Part shown: in pieces, positions 43,509 through 51,351 of the stretch
Layout: every line of letters begins with the position of its first letter
Position numbering within the stretch: position 1 is the first letter of the stretch
Origin: Gammaproteobacteria bacterium
GTDB taxonomy: Bacteria; Pseudomonadota; Gammaproteobacteria; Pseudomonadales; Halieaceae
Direction of reading: 5' to 3'
NCBI GenBank assembly: GCA_024742415.1
Contig: JANSYN010000017.1
Location: 1-64,000 of the forward strand
Length of the DNA: 64,000 nucleotides
Program-made: the position numbers and the translations under genes
The notes under the pieces: model-generated
The model's database searches: none
The model's input: only the letters and a program-made list of their open reading frames with translations
What the model was told of the DNA's origin: nothing

Positions 43509-44123
43509 CTACAACGCACCGGTATAGAGATGCTCGATCTCGGTGGGCTGGATACATAGATAGTCCATGGTTTGGCGCTCGCTTGAGTGCCCAAACGCAA
43601 CGCTCAAAAGCGCAGTCGGCTGATTGAATGTCTTGCGCTGATGATATCCCCAGGTCTTTCGTAAAGTATGAGATCCGTAGTTGCCGTCAAGTTGGGCCAT
43701 TGAGCACCAATGCTTGACCATGGCGGTGAGCGTTGTGGCGGTGAGTGCCTCGCGGGTTTTAAAGGATTTAAAGAGCGGTGCTTCTGGCTCAGGCTCGGGG
43801 TGAACGCGCAGCCAGCCTCGCAGCGCTTTGATCACATTCTCGTTCAGCGTCGCGGCGCGATACTTCCCATTCTTGCTTTGTTTGATCTCTAGCCTGTCCC
43901 CGGCATTGAGGTGGGCAACCTGACCCACCTTGATAGAGACCAGCTCGTTAGCCCTATACGCCGTATTTATCCCGAAGGTGAATAAACACAGATCACGCGG
44001 ATTGTTGCGCAATGCGTATTTGATGTTCTCGATGGCTTTCAGGTCGGTGATAGGAGCAACCTTGATGGAGGAGCCCTTCTTCGGGTGGTTCGGGTTACGG
44101 ATAGAGATATTCGCTTTGCTCAT
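43509..44123 (-). CDS. Short tyrosine recombinase / integrase
   Basis: Catalytic core of a phage-type integrase: R57 in AYRANEL, H152 and R155 in SHTLRKTWGY, H179 in GHSSERQ, and the nucleophile Y188 in MDYLCI. At 204 residues it has the core but only a short N-terminal arm-binding part, like FimB-type recombinases and the small integrases of some islands. It probably drives integration and excision at tRNA-Lys. Its start lies 8 bp from one arm of an 18-bp inverted repeat, which may be its operator. It ends 6 bp from the convergent metalloprotease gene. Confidence 0.9.
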   Translation of the reverse strand: MSKANISIRNPNHPKKGSSIKVAPITDLKAIENIKYALRNNPRDLCLFTFGINTAYRANELVSIKVGQVAHLNAGDRLEIKQSKNGKYRAATLNENVIKALRGWLRVHPEPEPEAPLFKSFKTREALTATTLTAMVKHWCSMAQLDGNYGSHTLRKTWGYHQRKTFNQPTALLSVAFGHSSERQTMDYLCIQPTEIEHLYTGAL

Positions 44124-44131
44124 GATCCTAT

Positions 44132-44267
44132 CTTTTCTCTAGAAGTTAATATTATATGTAAATCCCTATGTATTCAACGGGCTCTAGACCATAGCCTGCC
44201 CGCCTAGCGGAGAAAACCCAGCCCGAAACGCCCTGAAATCCAAGTCCCCTTAACTTCTAGAGAAAAG
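44132..44267. repeat. 18-bp perfect inverted repeat between integrase and divergent gene
   Basis: CTTTTCTCTAGAAGTTAA at 44132-44149 and its exact reverse complement at 44250-44267, separated by 100 bp. The left arm lies 8 bp upstream of the integrase start; the right arm 50 bp upstream of the divergent gene. The right arm also belongs to a smaller dyad (TTAACTT ... AAGTTAA, 44250-44271). The intervening 100 bp have no coding frame. Possible roles are integrase arm sites, an operator pair, or a recombination target. Confidence 0.85.
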
Positions 44268-44316
44268 TTAAGCGGTTTCGCCCTCTTTATTTATGGGCAA
44301 CCGGGAGGGTGAGTCG

Positions 44317-44886
44317 GTGGGTAAACGGGGCGTTCACGAAGCGCTTTTGCGACCATGCATGGTCGCCCTAGCGCTGGCCACGATGACGGCGCGCGCGGAT
44401 CTGACTACCGATATCGACGGGGCAATCCTGGCGGGCCTCCGCCACGACACCAGCCTTACCAAGAAAGAGAAGCTCTTTACCTATCGCTGCGAGTCGATCG
44501 AGCGAACGATAGGGTTTTCCGAAACCCCTACCGGACAGGCAACCAAATACTCATGTGATGTGGCTGGCGTCGGGATAGCGCTGTATGCCGGAGCAGATCT
44601 GGGCAAACATCCGCCCGAAAAGGTGGGGCAATATTTCGTGGATGCGCTGGCCGAAGAAGGTGTGAGGGCAAAAGTCTTCATCAAGCCGGACCACGAATTT
44701 GGCTCGAGCATGGCGTTCTACATCAATGGCGATAGTTGGCGAGATGAACCTGTCGACCCACTGAAAGGTGTGGATCTAGTAAAATTCCTCGCTGCGGAAT
44801 CAAAATTGATTTTGTTTGCAGATGGAAGGATCGAAAAAATTACGGTCGATCCTATCCAACAGGAAAGTCCTGCTTCTCAAAAATAG
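44317..44886 (+). CDS. Hypothetical exported protein
   Basis: The GTG at 44317 follows a GGGAGG site (44303-44308) and begins a plausible signal peptide (core MVALALATMTARA). An alternative ATG lies at 44293. The mature part is about 160 residues of mixed beta/helix with two Cys near RCESIERT and KYSCDVAG. No family recognised. Its 3' end overlaps that of the convergent gene by 35 bp, which is normal in dense elements. Confidence 0.55.
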   Translation: MGKRGVHEALLRPCMVALALATMTARADLTTDIDGAILAGLRHDTSLTKKEKLFTYRCESIERTIGFSETPTGQATKYSCDVAGVGIALYAGADLGKHPPEKVGQYFVDALAEEGVRAKVFIKPDHEFGSSMAFYINGDSWRDEPVDPLKGVDLVKFLAAESKLILFADGRIEKITVDPIQQESPASQK

Positions 44887-45496
44887 CACCGAAGCCACTT
44901 TCCAGATCCGGACGATCTGCGTTGTCATGGGAATTCTCTGCCTCTGTTCTATCCTCTGGCAATGCTCCACTGTGATCTAGCGATTGTCGATGGTCACGCA
45001 GCTCTGCATGTTTATCCAGCCACTCCTTAAAATCGGGGTTTTGATGGGCCGTGTCAGCGTCGATACTTCCATCGCGAATACCTTCATAGATAGAAAGCGC
45101 AATCGCTTTTCTGCGTTCTTCCGGGTCTACGATCTGCATGAGTTTTTCGAAGGTTTTCTCGTCAAGTAATTCGGCTGCAAATTGCTCCGCGAAATCCTCG
45201 CCGTATTTCCTTGCCATAGCCAACTCGATCTCTTGCAGTTGACGATCGAGAATAGCCATTATCATGAGATCTGTTCTGGTCTTCTCCTCTTTCTTCTTGG
45301 CCGTGGAAGAGTTCTCCATTCGACCGTTTGGATTGATTTGAAGGCCGCCGATTGAGGGTGAATCGTCACCGCTCATACTCGCGGCGATATAGTAGTTATG
45401 GCGAATCCATTCGAGAGTTTCCCCTGTCACTTCGCGGCGTTTGTCATCGAACAATGCGCTGAGTTCACCGGATTTTGGGGACCTAGGATCAATCAT
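44852..45496 (-). CDS. Hypothetical cytoplasmic protein
   Basis: 214 residues, soluble, strongly charged, with long helical stretches (DLMIMAILDRQLQEIELAMARKYG and DEKTFEKLMQIVDPEERRKA). No signal peptide or TM segment and no recognised domain. The C-terminal 60 residues are polar and look unstructured. It ends in a 35-bp overlap with the convergent gene at 44317-44886. Confidence 0.55.
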   Translation of the reverse strand: MIDPRSPKSGELSALFDDKRREVTGETLEWIRHNYYIAASMSGDDSPSIGGLQINPNGRMENSSTAKKKEEKTRTDLMIMAILDRQLQEIELAMARKYGEDFAEQFAAELLDEKTFEKLMQIVDPEERRKAIALSIYEGIRDGSIDADTAHQNPDFKEWLDKHAELRDHRQSLDHSGALPEDRTEAENSHDNADRPDLESGFGAIFEKQDFPVG

Positions 45497-45546
45497 GGTC
45501 CACCTCGCAGCGCGCGGCGCGATGGCGTACTACTTGACGCCATAAA

Positions 45547-45577
45547 TCGCCAACACGTTTCGTGTTGGCGACTTTTT
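45547..45577 (+). terminator. Strong hairpin with T-run
   Basis: Perfect 11-bp stem TCGCCAACACG / CGTGTTGGCGA with a TTT loop, followed by CTTTTT on the plus strand. No plus-strand gene lies just upstream; the only plus-strand transcript that could reach it comes from 44317-44886 through antisense of the neighbour. It may be an attenuator, a terminator that stops antisense reading, or an element of the gap between the minus-strand genes. Confidence 0.6.
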
Positions 45578-45743
45578 CAAATTCTCTACTATGCCTAGAG
45601 CTGCCCATTTGTCCCGCCATACCCTGTTACAACTTTTACATAAATATTCTAGATCAAAATGGTTAAGAAGCGCTTAACGTCTGCGACGCAGCGGCCTTTA
45701 CGCGCATTGTTCTTGTTGGTTTGATGCATAAGCGTAGCGTTGC

Positions 45744-46034
45744 TCAAAACAATGTGAGCTGATTGCGCAGGCAATCACCCTCTCGCCATCGGCTGGACGA
45801 GTGCAGGGCATCATCCAGCCACATTTCTGTCAGGGCTTGGATTTCTTCCTGTGAATAGGATCGATCAAGCGTAAGCAGCCAGCGCACCAGATAATCATCG
45901 CCGCCTTTATAGAACGGCTCCGATGCCTTGATATGGAACCGGTCCATTTCACGGCCCCAAAGCTGGCGCACATAATCGGTCCTGATTTGAAGGCCGCGCC
46001 AATTCATATGGCATGTAGTCCTATGCGATTCCAT
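45744..46034 (-). CDS. Hypothetical protein next to ardA
   Basis: 96 residues from the ATG at 46034. Soluble, aromatic-rich (TDYVRQLWGREMDRF, RWLLTLDRSYSQEEIQAL), no signal peptide. It follows ardA by 31 bp on the same strand and is probably co-transcribed. Many elements carry small proteins of unknown function beside ardA. No family recognised. Confidence 0.55.
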   Translation of the reverse strand: MESHRTTCHMNWRGLQIRTDYVRQLWGREMDRFHIKASEPFYKGGDDYLVRWLLTLDRSYSQEEIQALTEMWLDDALHSSSRWREGDCLRNQLTLF

Positions 46035-46065
46035 CAAGAATGCCCCTCCCTGGGCTTGTGGTTTC

Positions 46066-46578
46066 CTAGTGGTTCCAGAATATATGCACTTCGTCGTGCG
46101 CGGTTTCGATCGTGTAGACATCGCCGCCCAATTCCATGTCACGGCCCATTTTCTCGTAATCGATGTAATACTCCAGATGTGCAGGGACCTCGCTTGTATC
46201 TTCGGTCAACTGCTGGGCGTAGTCCGCAAGGCTTTCGTAAACACCTGCATAGCTATCCTCGAGCGCTTTTCCGGCGTCGTCTAGATCCCCACACCAGTGA
46301 TCTAGCATTGCTGCGCCAAGCTCGCCGTGCTCATCGATAAACAGAGCTTTCTCACGTGCACTTTCAAGCCCTTCATATTCACTCAAGCGGACTGAACCAA
46401 ACCCCTCGTAATCGTGAATGGCGTATTCTTCTGCCATCTCTTCGGGGCTGCTTTTCAGCATTTGATTTACAGCTTCCCAGATGTCATCCATCTCGCCGCA
46501 CGCATCTACCCAGACCCCGTGTAACTTGCCATTGTTGTAGGCTGCCAAATCCGCCACATATATTCTGATCTCTTCCAT
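46066..46578 (-). CDS. ardA: Antirestriction protein ArdA
   Basis: DNA-mimic protein that inhibits type I restriction enzymes and protects incoming single-stranded or newly transferred DNA. The sequence from MEEIRIYVADLAAYNNGKLHGVW through the acidic EYAIHDYEGFG and LDHWCGDLDDA segments to the C-terminal HIFWNH is the ArdA pattern; it is very acidic, as a DNA mimic should be. At 170 residues the length is normal. An AAGGAG ribosome site precedes the ATG at 46578; the open frame extends further upstream but loses coding character. Its leader is rich in palindromes. Confidence 0.9.
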   Translation of the reverse strand: MEEIRIYVADLAAYNNGKLHGVWVDACGEMDDIWEAVNQMLKSSPEEMAEEYAIHDYEGFGSVRLSEYEGLESAREKALFIDEHGELGAAMLDHWCGDLDDAGKALEDSYAGVYESLADYAQQLTEDTSEVPAHLEYYIDYEKMGRDMELGGDVYTIETAHDEVHIFWNH

Positions 46579-47060
46579 CGTCCTTCTCCTTAATCGTTCC
46601 TGAGGTTCAAAAAGCGCTTTTTGCGCTGCGCATGAACCTCTGGCGACTAGGCCGACTAGGCGGGAGTGAAAAAATCCAGAAGAATTGCGGAGGGTCCGCC
46701 CAGCCAAAGGCGAATATGGGTGGAAACCGTCATTCTTCTTGATTTTGAGAGGATGCAATGCCTCTCGTTCACTTTGCTGTTTACAAGACCGGGGAATTGC
46801 GGGGTGTCCCCGCTAGAAAGGGGTGCCTGAAAACGCGCTCAAGCGGTTGAAGCAGGGGAAAGGCCTTTCCCCAAATATTCATCTCGGACTATCTTGCAGT
46901 TCTTCTATTATCCTAAAAACGAAGCGTTTCGTATTCATTCAGCACAATTGCTCCCAGTGTGCGTCAGCCGCTGGCTATACCGGAGACCTTTCATTCGATG
47001 TGCGGTGGGCGTCGAAAGGTTCCGATAGCCGGAGCCTCCTTACGAAAGGGAGCAATAACT
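46579..47060. other. Palindrome-rich leader between ardA and the small divergent gene
   Basis: No gene in 482 bp. Inverted repeats cluster: an 8-bp stem GAGGTTCA/TGAACCTC (46602-46609 and 46633-46640) around a 14-bp palindrome AAAAAGCGCTTTTT (46609-46622); GAGAGG/CCTCTC (46747-46766); GCGGGG/CCCCGC (46799-46813); and an 18-bp perfect palindrome GGGGAAAGGCCTTTCCCC (46855-46872). Such regions upstream of ardA in conjugative elements hold single-strand promoters or transfer origins. The plus-strand gene at 47061 has a GAAAGGGAGC ribosome site just before it. Confidence 0.6.
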
Positions 47061-47237
47061 ATGAAACTCATAACGCAATACGAACTGGCAAACCTGTCCC
47101 TCGAAGAACTTCACGGCGTTTATCGGCAAGTCTTTAACGCTCTTGCCCATATCCCGCCTCATACACTTGAGCGCTCCAACGCTCTTGGCTCACTTGAGAA
47201 TATAGGCCGCGAGATAGGAAACCGACACAATCGTTAA
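47061..47237 (+). CDS. Small hypothetical protein of the element
   Basis: 58 residues with a good ribosome site (AAAGGGAG) 8 bp before the ATG. Composition is soluble, with MKLITQYELANLSLEELHG and a basic C-terminus REIGNRHNR. Similar small proteins occur on plasmids and islands, but no function is known. It is divergent from ardA across the palindromic leader and convergent with the MerR gene. Confidence 0.6.
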   Translation: MKLITQYELANLSLEELHGVYRQVFNALAHIPPHTLERSNALGSLENIGREIGNRHNR

Positions 47238-47277
47238 CAAAAAGCTCGTGATCCAAAATCTTTTGGAGTGCCAGAAT

Positions 47278-47685
47278 CTACGCCTCCTCCAAAGGCCCAC
47301 TTCGGAGCGAGTCCAGAATTCCGCATTCCTCTATCGTGCGATTGTCGGTACAACTATCTCGAAGAGAAATGAGCTGGTCGCGGAGTTTCCCCAGTTCTCC
47401 CAATCGCCGCTCAACCTGGGTGATATGCGTTTCGAACAAGAGATTCACATCATCACAATGAATATGGGGAGAGCGGTTGATATCAATTAAGTGGCGAATC
47501 TCGACGATTGACAGATCCATACTACGGCAGCGCTTGATAAACATGATTTTCTCGATCATCGATTGATCATAGAGCCTAAAGTTACCTTCGCTGCGGTGGG
47601 CAGATGGCAGGAGCTGCTCCTTCTCGTAATAGCGAATCGCCTGCACGGAGCAGCCGGTGCGTTTTGCCAGTTCTCCGATTTTCAC
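47278..47685 (-). CDS. cadR: MerR-family metal regulator, CadR/PbrR-like
   Basis: Dimeric activator/repressor that twists the promoter DNA when metal binds. N-terminal helix-turn-helix (KIGELAKRTGCSVQAIRYYE), a dimerisation helix, and C-terminal metal-binding cysteines C77 (HCDDV), C112 (SCTDN) and C121 (ECGIL), the layout of Cd(II)/Pb(II) regulators. The GTG at 47685 fits the family's usual start; an open frame extends 15 bp upstream to 47700. It is divergent from the CDF transporter gene, and the intervening DNA carries the operator. Confidence 0.85.
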   Translation of the reverse strand: MKIGELAKRTGCSVQAIRYYEKEQLLPSAHRSEGNFRLYDQSMIEKIMFIKRCRSMDLSIVEIRHLIDINRSPHIHCDDVNLLFETHITQVERRLGELGKLRDQLISLRDSCTDNRTIEECGILDSLRSGPLEEA

Positions 47686-47700
47686 CAATTTCGCGCCCAC

Positions 47701-47731
47701 TTGACTCTATAGTTACTATAGATATTACAGT
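47701..47731 (+). promoter_or_regulatory. MerR-type promoter and operator for the CDF gene
   Basis: A -35 TTGACT at 47701-47706 and a -10 TACAGT at 47726-47731 are separated by 19 bp, the overlong spacing typical of MerR-regulated promoters. A perfect 7-1-7 dyad CTATAGT-T-ACTATAG (47707-47721) occupies the spacer where the regulator should bind. It reads toward the CDF gene starting at 47761. Confidence 0.88.
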
Positions 47732-47760
47732 GAAGGCAGTTTTCGTCGCAAGGTCCTTCC

Positions 47761-48648
47761 ATGACAGAGCATTCCCAGACATCTGATGAAGATGCCAATC
47801 CACGCGACCCAGCCGCAGAGCTGTCAGGCCAGCTGATTCTCGTAAGCACATTTGACGTGCCGAAAATGGACTGCCCTTCAGAGGAACAGATGATCCGAAT
47901 GGCGCTGGAAGATATCGAGCCACCGGTAATCTTGAATTTTGATACGGCCAATCGACATGTTCGCGCGTTTCATGCTGTAGATGTGTCTGAAATCGACAAG
48001 CGTCTATCGGCGCTCGGACTGGGTGCGAAATTGATCGATACGCACTCGGCACAAGCCAGTGAAATGGATCACGCGGAAGCTGAAGAGCAAGCATCGAACA
48101 TAAAGCAGGCCCGCATACTCAAATGGCTTCTGACAATAAACGCACTCATGTTTGGGCTGGAGCTTTGTATCGGTGTAATTGCACAGTCCACCGGCTTAAT
48201 CGCAGATTCTCTCGATATGTTTGCCGATGCTGCAGTATATGGCGTCGCTCTCTATGCTGTCGGGCGCAGCGTCACCATGAAAGTTCGCGCAGCGCACCTG
48301 GCGGGCTGGCTACAGGTTATTCTCGCTCTAGGTGCGTTGAGTGAAGTCATACGGCGATTCCTGTTTGGCAGTGATCCTGGCTCAACACTCATGATGTCAT
48401 TTGGAGTTGTTGCGCTTATTGCCAACGTGCTGTGCCTGATACTCATTGCGAAAAGCAAGGATGAAGGCGCACATATGAAGGCAAGCTGGATCTTTTCTGC
48501 CAACGATGTGATCGCAAATATCGGTGTAATCGTGGCAGGGTTTCTCGTGGCACTTACAAACTCCAACATACCCGATTTATTGATTGGTCTGATCATTGCG
48601 ATGATCGTGCTAAACGGCGGGCGGCGAATTCTGAAGCTTCAATCATGA
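47761..48648 (+). CDS. CDF-type cation transporter with N-terminal HMA-like domain
   Basis: Inner-membrane metal exporter. Residues 29-95 resemble a heavy-metal-associated domain with the motif KMDCPSEE (M36, C38), though the usual second Cys is missing. After an acidic linker, five to six TM helices start at about 121. The CDF metal site reads DSLDMFAD (D149, D152, D156), with a second site SANDVIAN in a later helix in place of the usual HxxxD. This subgroup is often controlled by CadR/PbrR-like proteins, as here. Start at 47761, 29 bp behind the MerR promoter's -10. Confidence 0.78.
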   Translation: MTEHSQTSDEDANPRDPAAELSGQLILVSTFDVPKMDCPSEEQMIRMALEDIEPPVILNFDTANRHVRAFHAVDVSEIDKRLSALGLGAKLIDTHSAQASEMDHAEAEEQASNIKQARILKWLLTINALMFGLELCIGVIAQSTGLIADSLDMFADAAVYGVALYAVGRSVTMKVRAAHLAGWLQVILALGALSEVIRRFLFGSDPGSTLMMSFGVVALIANVLCLILIAKSKDEGAHMKASWIFSANDVIANIGVIVAGFLVALTNSNIPDLLIGLIIAMIVLNGGRRILKLQS

Positions 48649-48746
48649 GCCATTCAGCTGCTTGCTTAAAGGCACGAAGAGTGAAGCCCGATCACAAGCC
48701 CATTTTTGGCTAAGCGCACAATCGTTTTGGAGTGGATGCAAGAATT

Positions 48747-49415
48747 ATGTCGAAACAGAAGGATTTTACGCCAGCCCTGGGCTTTTCCGCCCTCACCCCG
48801 CTATATGATTTGGCGATTTCAACACTCACGCGGGAAGACACATGGCGCGGCGAACTTCTCGATCTTGTCGAGCCTTCTCAAGATGATCGAATTCTGGACG
48901 TGGGGTGCGGGACCGGGTCGCTGGCAATCAGGATGAAAAGGCGTAACCCTGACTGCGAAGTTCACGGCATGGACCCAGATATAAATGTTCTCGATAGAGC
49001 GCGAAAGAAAGCTAAGAACGCAAAGGTCGATATCAGTTTCCATCAAGGTTTTTTACACCCAGGTGAGCCGATGCAGCTCGGTCGCTTCTCCAAAATTGTA
49101 TCGAGCTTGGTTTTTCATCAGACCGCGCTCGACACCAAAATCGATCTCCTCAAATCGATGATTCAGCTGTTGCAGCCCGGCGGTAAGTTGTACATTGCGG
49201 ATTATGGCCTTCAACGCACGCCGCTAATGCGAAGCCTCTTTCGCTGCACCGTTCAGGCTATTGATGGTGTGACAGATACACAGCATAACGCTGATGGTTG
49301 CATGCCTGAGCTCATTGAACAAAGTGGATTTTCAAACACTGAAGAAGTTCGGGTCATTCCTACGCCGACAGGATCGATTTCAATCTACACAGCGATGCTA
49401 GACCAGAAGCGATGA
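48747..49415 (+). CDS. Class I SAM-dependent methyltransferase
   Basis: The SAM-binding motif ILDVGCGTGSLAIRMK lies near residue 50, followed by HGMDPDINVLDRARKKA and a C-terminal LLQPGGKLYIADYGL. Size (222) fits the UbiE/ArsM-like group. Position in a metal cargo suggests modification of a metal or metalloid, or of a lipid, but there are no ArsM cysteines. The ATG at 48747 is chosen; a GTG at 48732 is possible. It follows the CDF gene by 98 bp. Confidence 0.75.
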   Translation: MSKQKDFTPALGFSALTPLYDLAISTLTREDTWRGELLDLVEPSQDDRILDVGCGTGSLAIRMKRRNPDCEVHGMDPDINVLDRARKKAKNAKVDISFHQGFLHPGEPMQLGRFSKIVSSLVFHQTALDTKIDLLKSMIQLLQPGGKLYIADYGLQRTPLMRSLFRCTVQAIDGVTDTQHNADGCMPELIEQSGFSNTEEVRVIPTPTGSISIYTAMLDQKR

Positions 49416-49496
49416 AAGGCGGGTTATCCTGGGTAGTAAAAATGCGGTCAAATCAGCACTTTTGTCTGCAAGTTGATCCGGCGGGCATTTTCTCTC

Positions 49497-49524
49497 TTGA
49501 TCTTGCAGAAACTTGGTGTATTCT
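49497..49524 (+). promoter_or_regulatory. Possible sigma-70-type promoter for the czc operon
   Basis: TTGATC at 49497-49502, then 16 bp, then TATTCT at 49519-49524, 40 bp upstream of the CzcI-like gene. The match is moderate and was seen by eye only. No regulator site was recognised beside it. Confidence 0.35.
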
Positions 49525-49563
49525 TTTGTGCATGTTAGTTGGTTTAATTTTTCGAACTCCATC

Positions 49564-49920
49564 ATGAGCCGGACTCGATTATCCAGTCTTGTCGCCGTCA
49601 TGATTGTGATGCAACTGTTCATGGTTGTAGCAGAAGCGCATGCGTTTGAGCCCTACGAGTCAATACCCTCCTCTCACGACGTTGTACATCAGCTATCCGC
49701 AGATTTTCACTCACACGACAATCACCCAGATAGCGACGATCATGAGAACGGGATAGATCATGTTCGTCACTGCTCGCATCATGGCTGCCATTGTCCGTTG
49801 CTTCTGGCAGGCGTGAGTTCACACGCACTGATTAGCAACCTGACATCCGTAAAAAATCGTTTGTCGGATCATATTCCGGACGCCCCACTTTCTACGCTTT
49901 TCCGCCCTCCTATCGTCTAA
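49564..49920 (+). CDS. His-rich periplasmic metal-binding protein, CzcI-like
   Basis: Signal peptide (cleavage near AEAHA, residue 27 from the ATG at 49564) followed by a short mature protein rich in His and Asp: SHDNHPDSDDHENGIDHVRHCSHHGCHC. The position, immediately before czcC, and the His/Cys-rich pattern fit CzcI, a small regulatory or metal-buffering protein of czc operons. Assignment rests on context and composition; no catalytic motif is expected. Confidence 0.72.
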   Translation: MSRTRLSSLVAVMIVMQLFMVVAEAHAFEPYESIPSSHDVVHQLSADFHSHDNHPDSDDHENGIDHVRHCSHHGCHCPLLLAGVSSHALISNLTSVKNRLSDHIPDAPLSTLFRPPIV

Positions 49921-50010
49921 ATCCTGAAACCTCGCTTTGCTCGATCTTGCTTTGGCGAATGCCACCGCAATTCGGGCGGTTATCTCGCGTCTCAAAAACA
50001 GGATTTAGAC

Positions 50011-51351
50011 ATGTACCCTTTTCCCAATGCGCCGTGGCACGGCGCGGGAGCTAATGCTTGCATATCATTGCGGTTTTTTCTCCCAACTCTGTTTGCGCTA
50101 CTGCTTACCAGCGCAGCAAATGCCGAAACATCGCACTCGGCCCTTACGCTTTCCAGCGCGCTCGAGCGCACTTTGGACAACAGTCCCTCTCTCAAACTCT
50201 ACGTATTCCGCAAGGATGCGTTGCAGGGCGCGGCGTATACGGCCAATCTCCGTCCTGGCTACGAAATCGAATTGGAAGCCGAGAACTTCGCAGGCTCCGG
50301 CGATACCGAGGCCTTTGATAGCGCCGAGCTCACCGTTTCTCTGTCATCAGTGATGGAACTTGGTGACAAGCGGAATGCCCGAAGCGGTCTCGTAACAAAT
50401 ACGCGCTCAATGCTCGATACACAGTTGAGGCTTGAATCCCTGGCGGTACTGGCGGAAGTGACCCGCAGGTTCGTAGAGACGCTGAGCACACAAGCCCGCC
50501 TGGAGCTGAACAAAGAGGCGCTGAAATTGGCCGAGGAGGCTGCGAAAAGCGTCCAGAAGAGGGTGTCTGCCGGAGCCGCTTCCGCAGCAGAGGCAAAACG
50601 CGCTCAAAGCGCACTGGCCATGGCAAGGCTAATGCAATCATCCGCAGAGCAGCGCTTTGATACTTCAAAGGTCTCACTGGCCGCATTATGGGGGGAGAGC
50701 ATCCCTTCGTTCGATAGTGTTGAAGGCGACCTCTTTAACTTCGGCGCCGACATTTCCTTAGAAGAACTCTACATAGCGTTGGAGAACAATCCCGCTATTG
50801 CCATCTATGCCGATGAGGAGCGCGTTGCCAACGCGGAGATCCGACTGGCCAGATCTCAATCAAAAGCCGATCTGGGTTGGTCGTTCGGGATCAGACGAAT
50901 CCGGGAGACAGATGACACTGCGCTTGTTGCGGGGCTAAGCATGCCGCTGTTTTCCGAGCGACGTAACGCTGGAGAGGTTTCCAGACTACGGGCGCAGAAA
51001 AACTCTATTGCCGTAGAACGTGAAGCCGACATTCTCAAGTTGCGCGCACTACTCTTCAGCGCCTACAGCGCACGCCAACAGGCCATCGTCACCGTGGAGC
51101 AATTGCAGACAAACGTGATCCCTGCCCTGGAGGGCGCCTTACGGCAAACGCGTCAGGGCTACCAGCGCGGTCGCTTTAGCTACCTGGAATACATCTCTGT
51201 CGCGAAAGAGCTTCTGGAATCCAAGCTGATGCTCATAGAGACGGCAGCTGCAGTTCTTACCTATGGCGCAGAGATTGAACAGCTAAGCGCTAGCGCCTTA
51301 ACCGCCAATCCATCAACGCCTATTGGCCAAGGTCCGGGAGAAAAACAATGA
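50011..51351 (+). CDS. czcC: CzcC-like outer-membrane factor (TolC family)
   Basis: Forms the outer-membrane duct of the tripartite pump. Signal peptide (cleavage near ANAET, residue 38), then long amphipathic helices (for example FVETLSTQARLELNKEALKLAEEAAKSVQKR) and repeat halves typical of TolC; length 446 is normal. The stop overlaps the czcB start by 4 nt (ATGA), so translation is coupled. Confidence 0.87.
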   Translation: MYPFPNAPWHGAGANACISLRFFLPTLFALLLTSAANAETSHSALTLSSALERTLDNSPSLKLYVFRKDALQGAAYTANLRPGYEIELEAENFAGSGDTEAFDSAELTVSLSSVMELGDKRNARSGLVTNTRSMLDTQLRLESLAVLAEVTRRFVETLSTQARLELNKEALKLAEEAAKSVQKRVSAGAASAAEAKRAQSALAMARLMQSSAEQRFDTSKVSLAALWGESIPSFDSVEGDLFNFGADISLEELYIALENNPAIAIYADEERVANAEIRLARSQSKADLGWSFGIRRIRETDDTALVAGLSMPLFSERRNAGEVSRLRAQKNSIAVEREADILKLRALLFSAYSARQQAIVTVEQLQTNVIPALEGALRQTRQGYQRGRFSYLEYISVAKELLESKLMLIETAAAVLTYGAEIEQLSASALTANPSTPIGQGPGEKQ

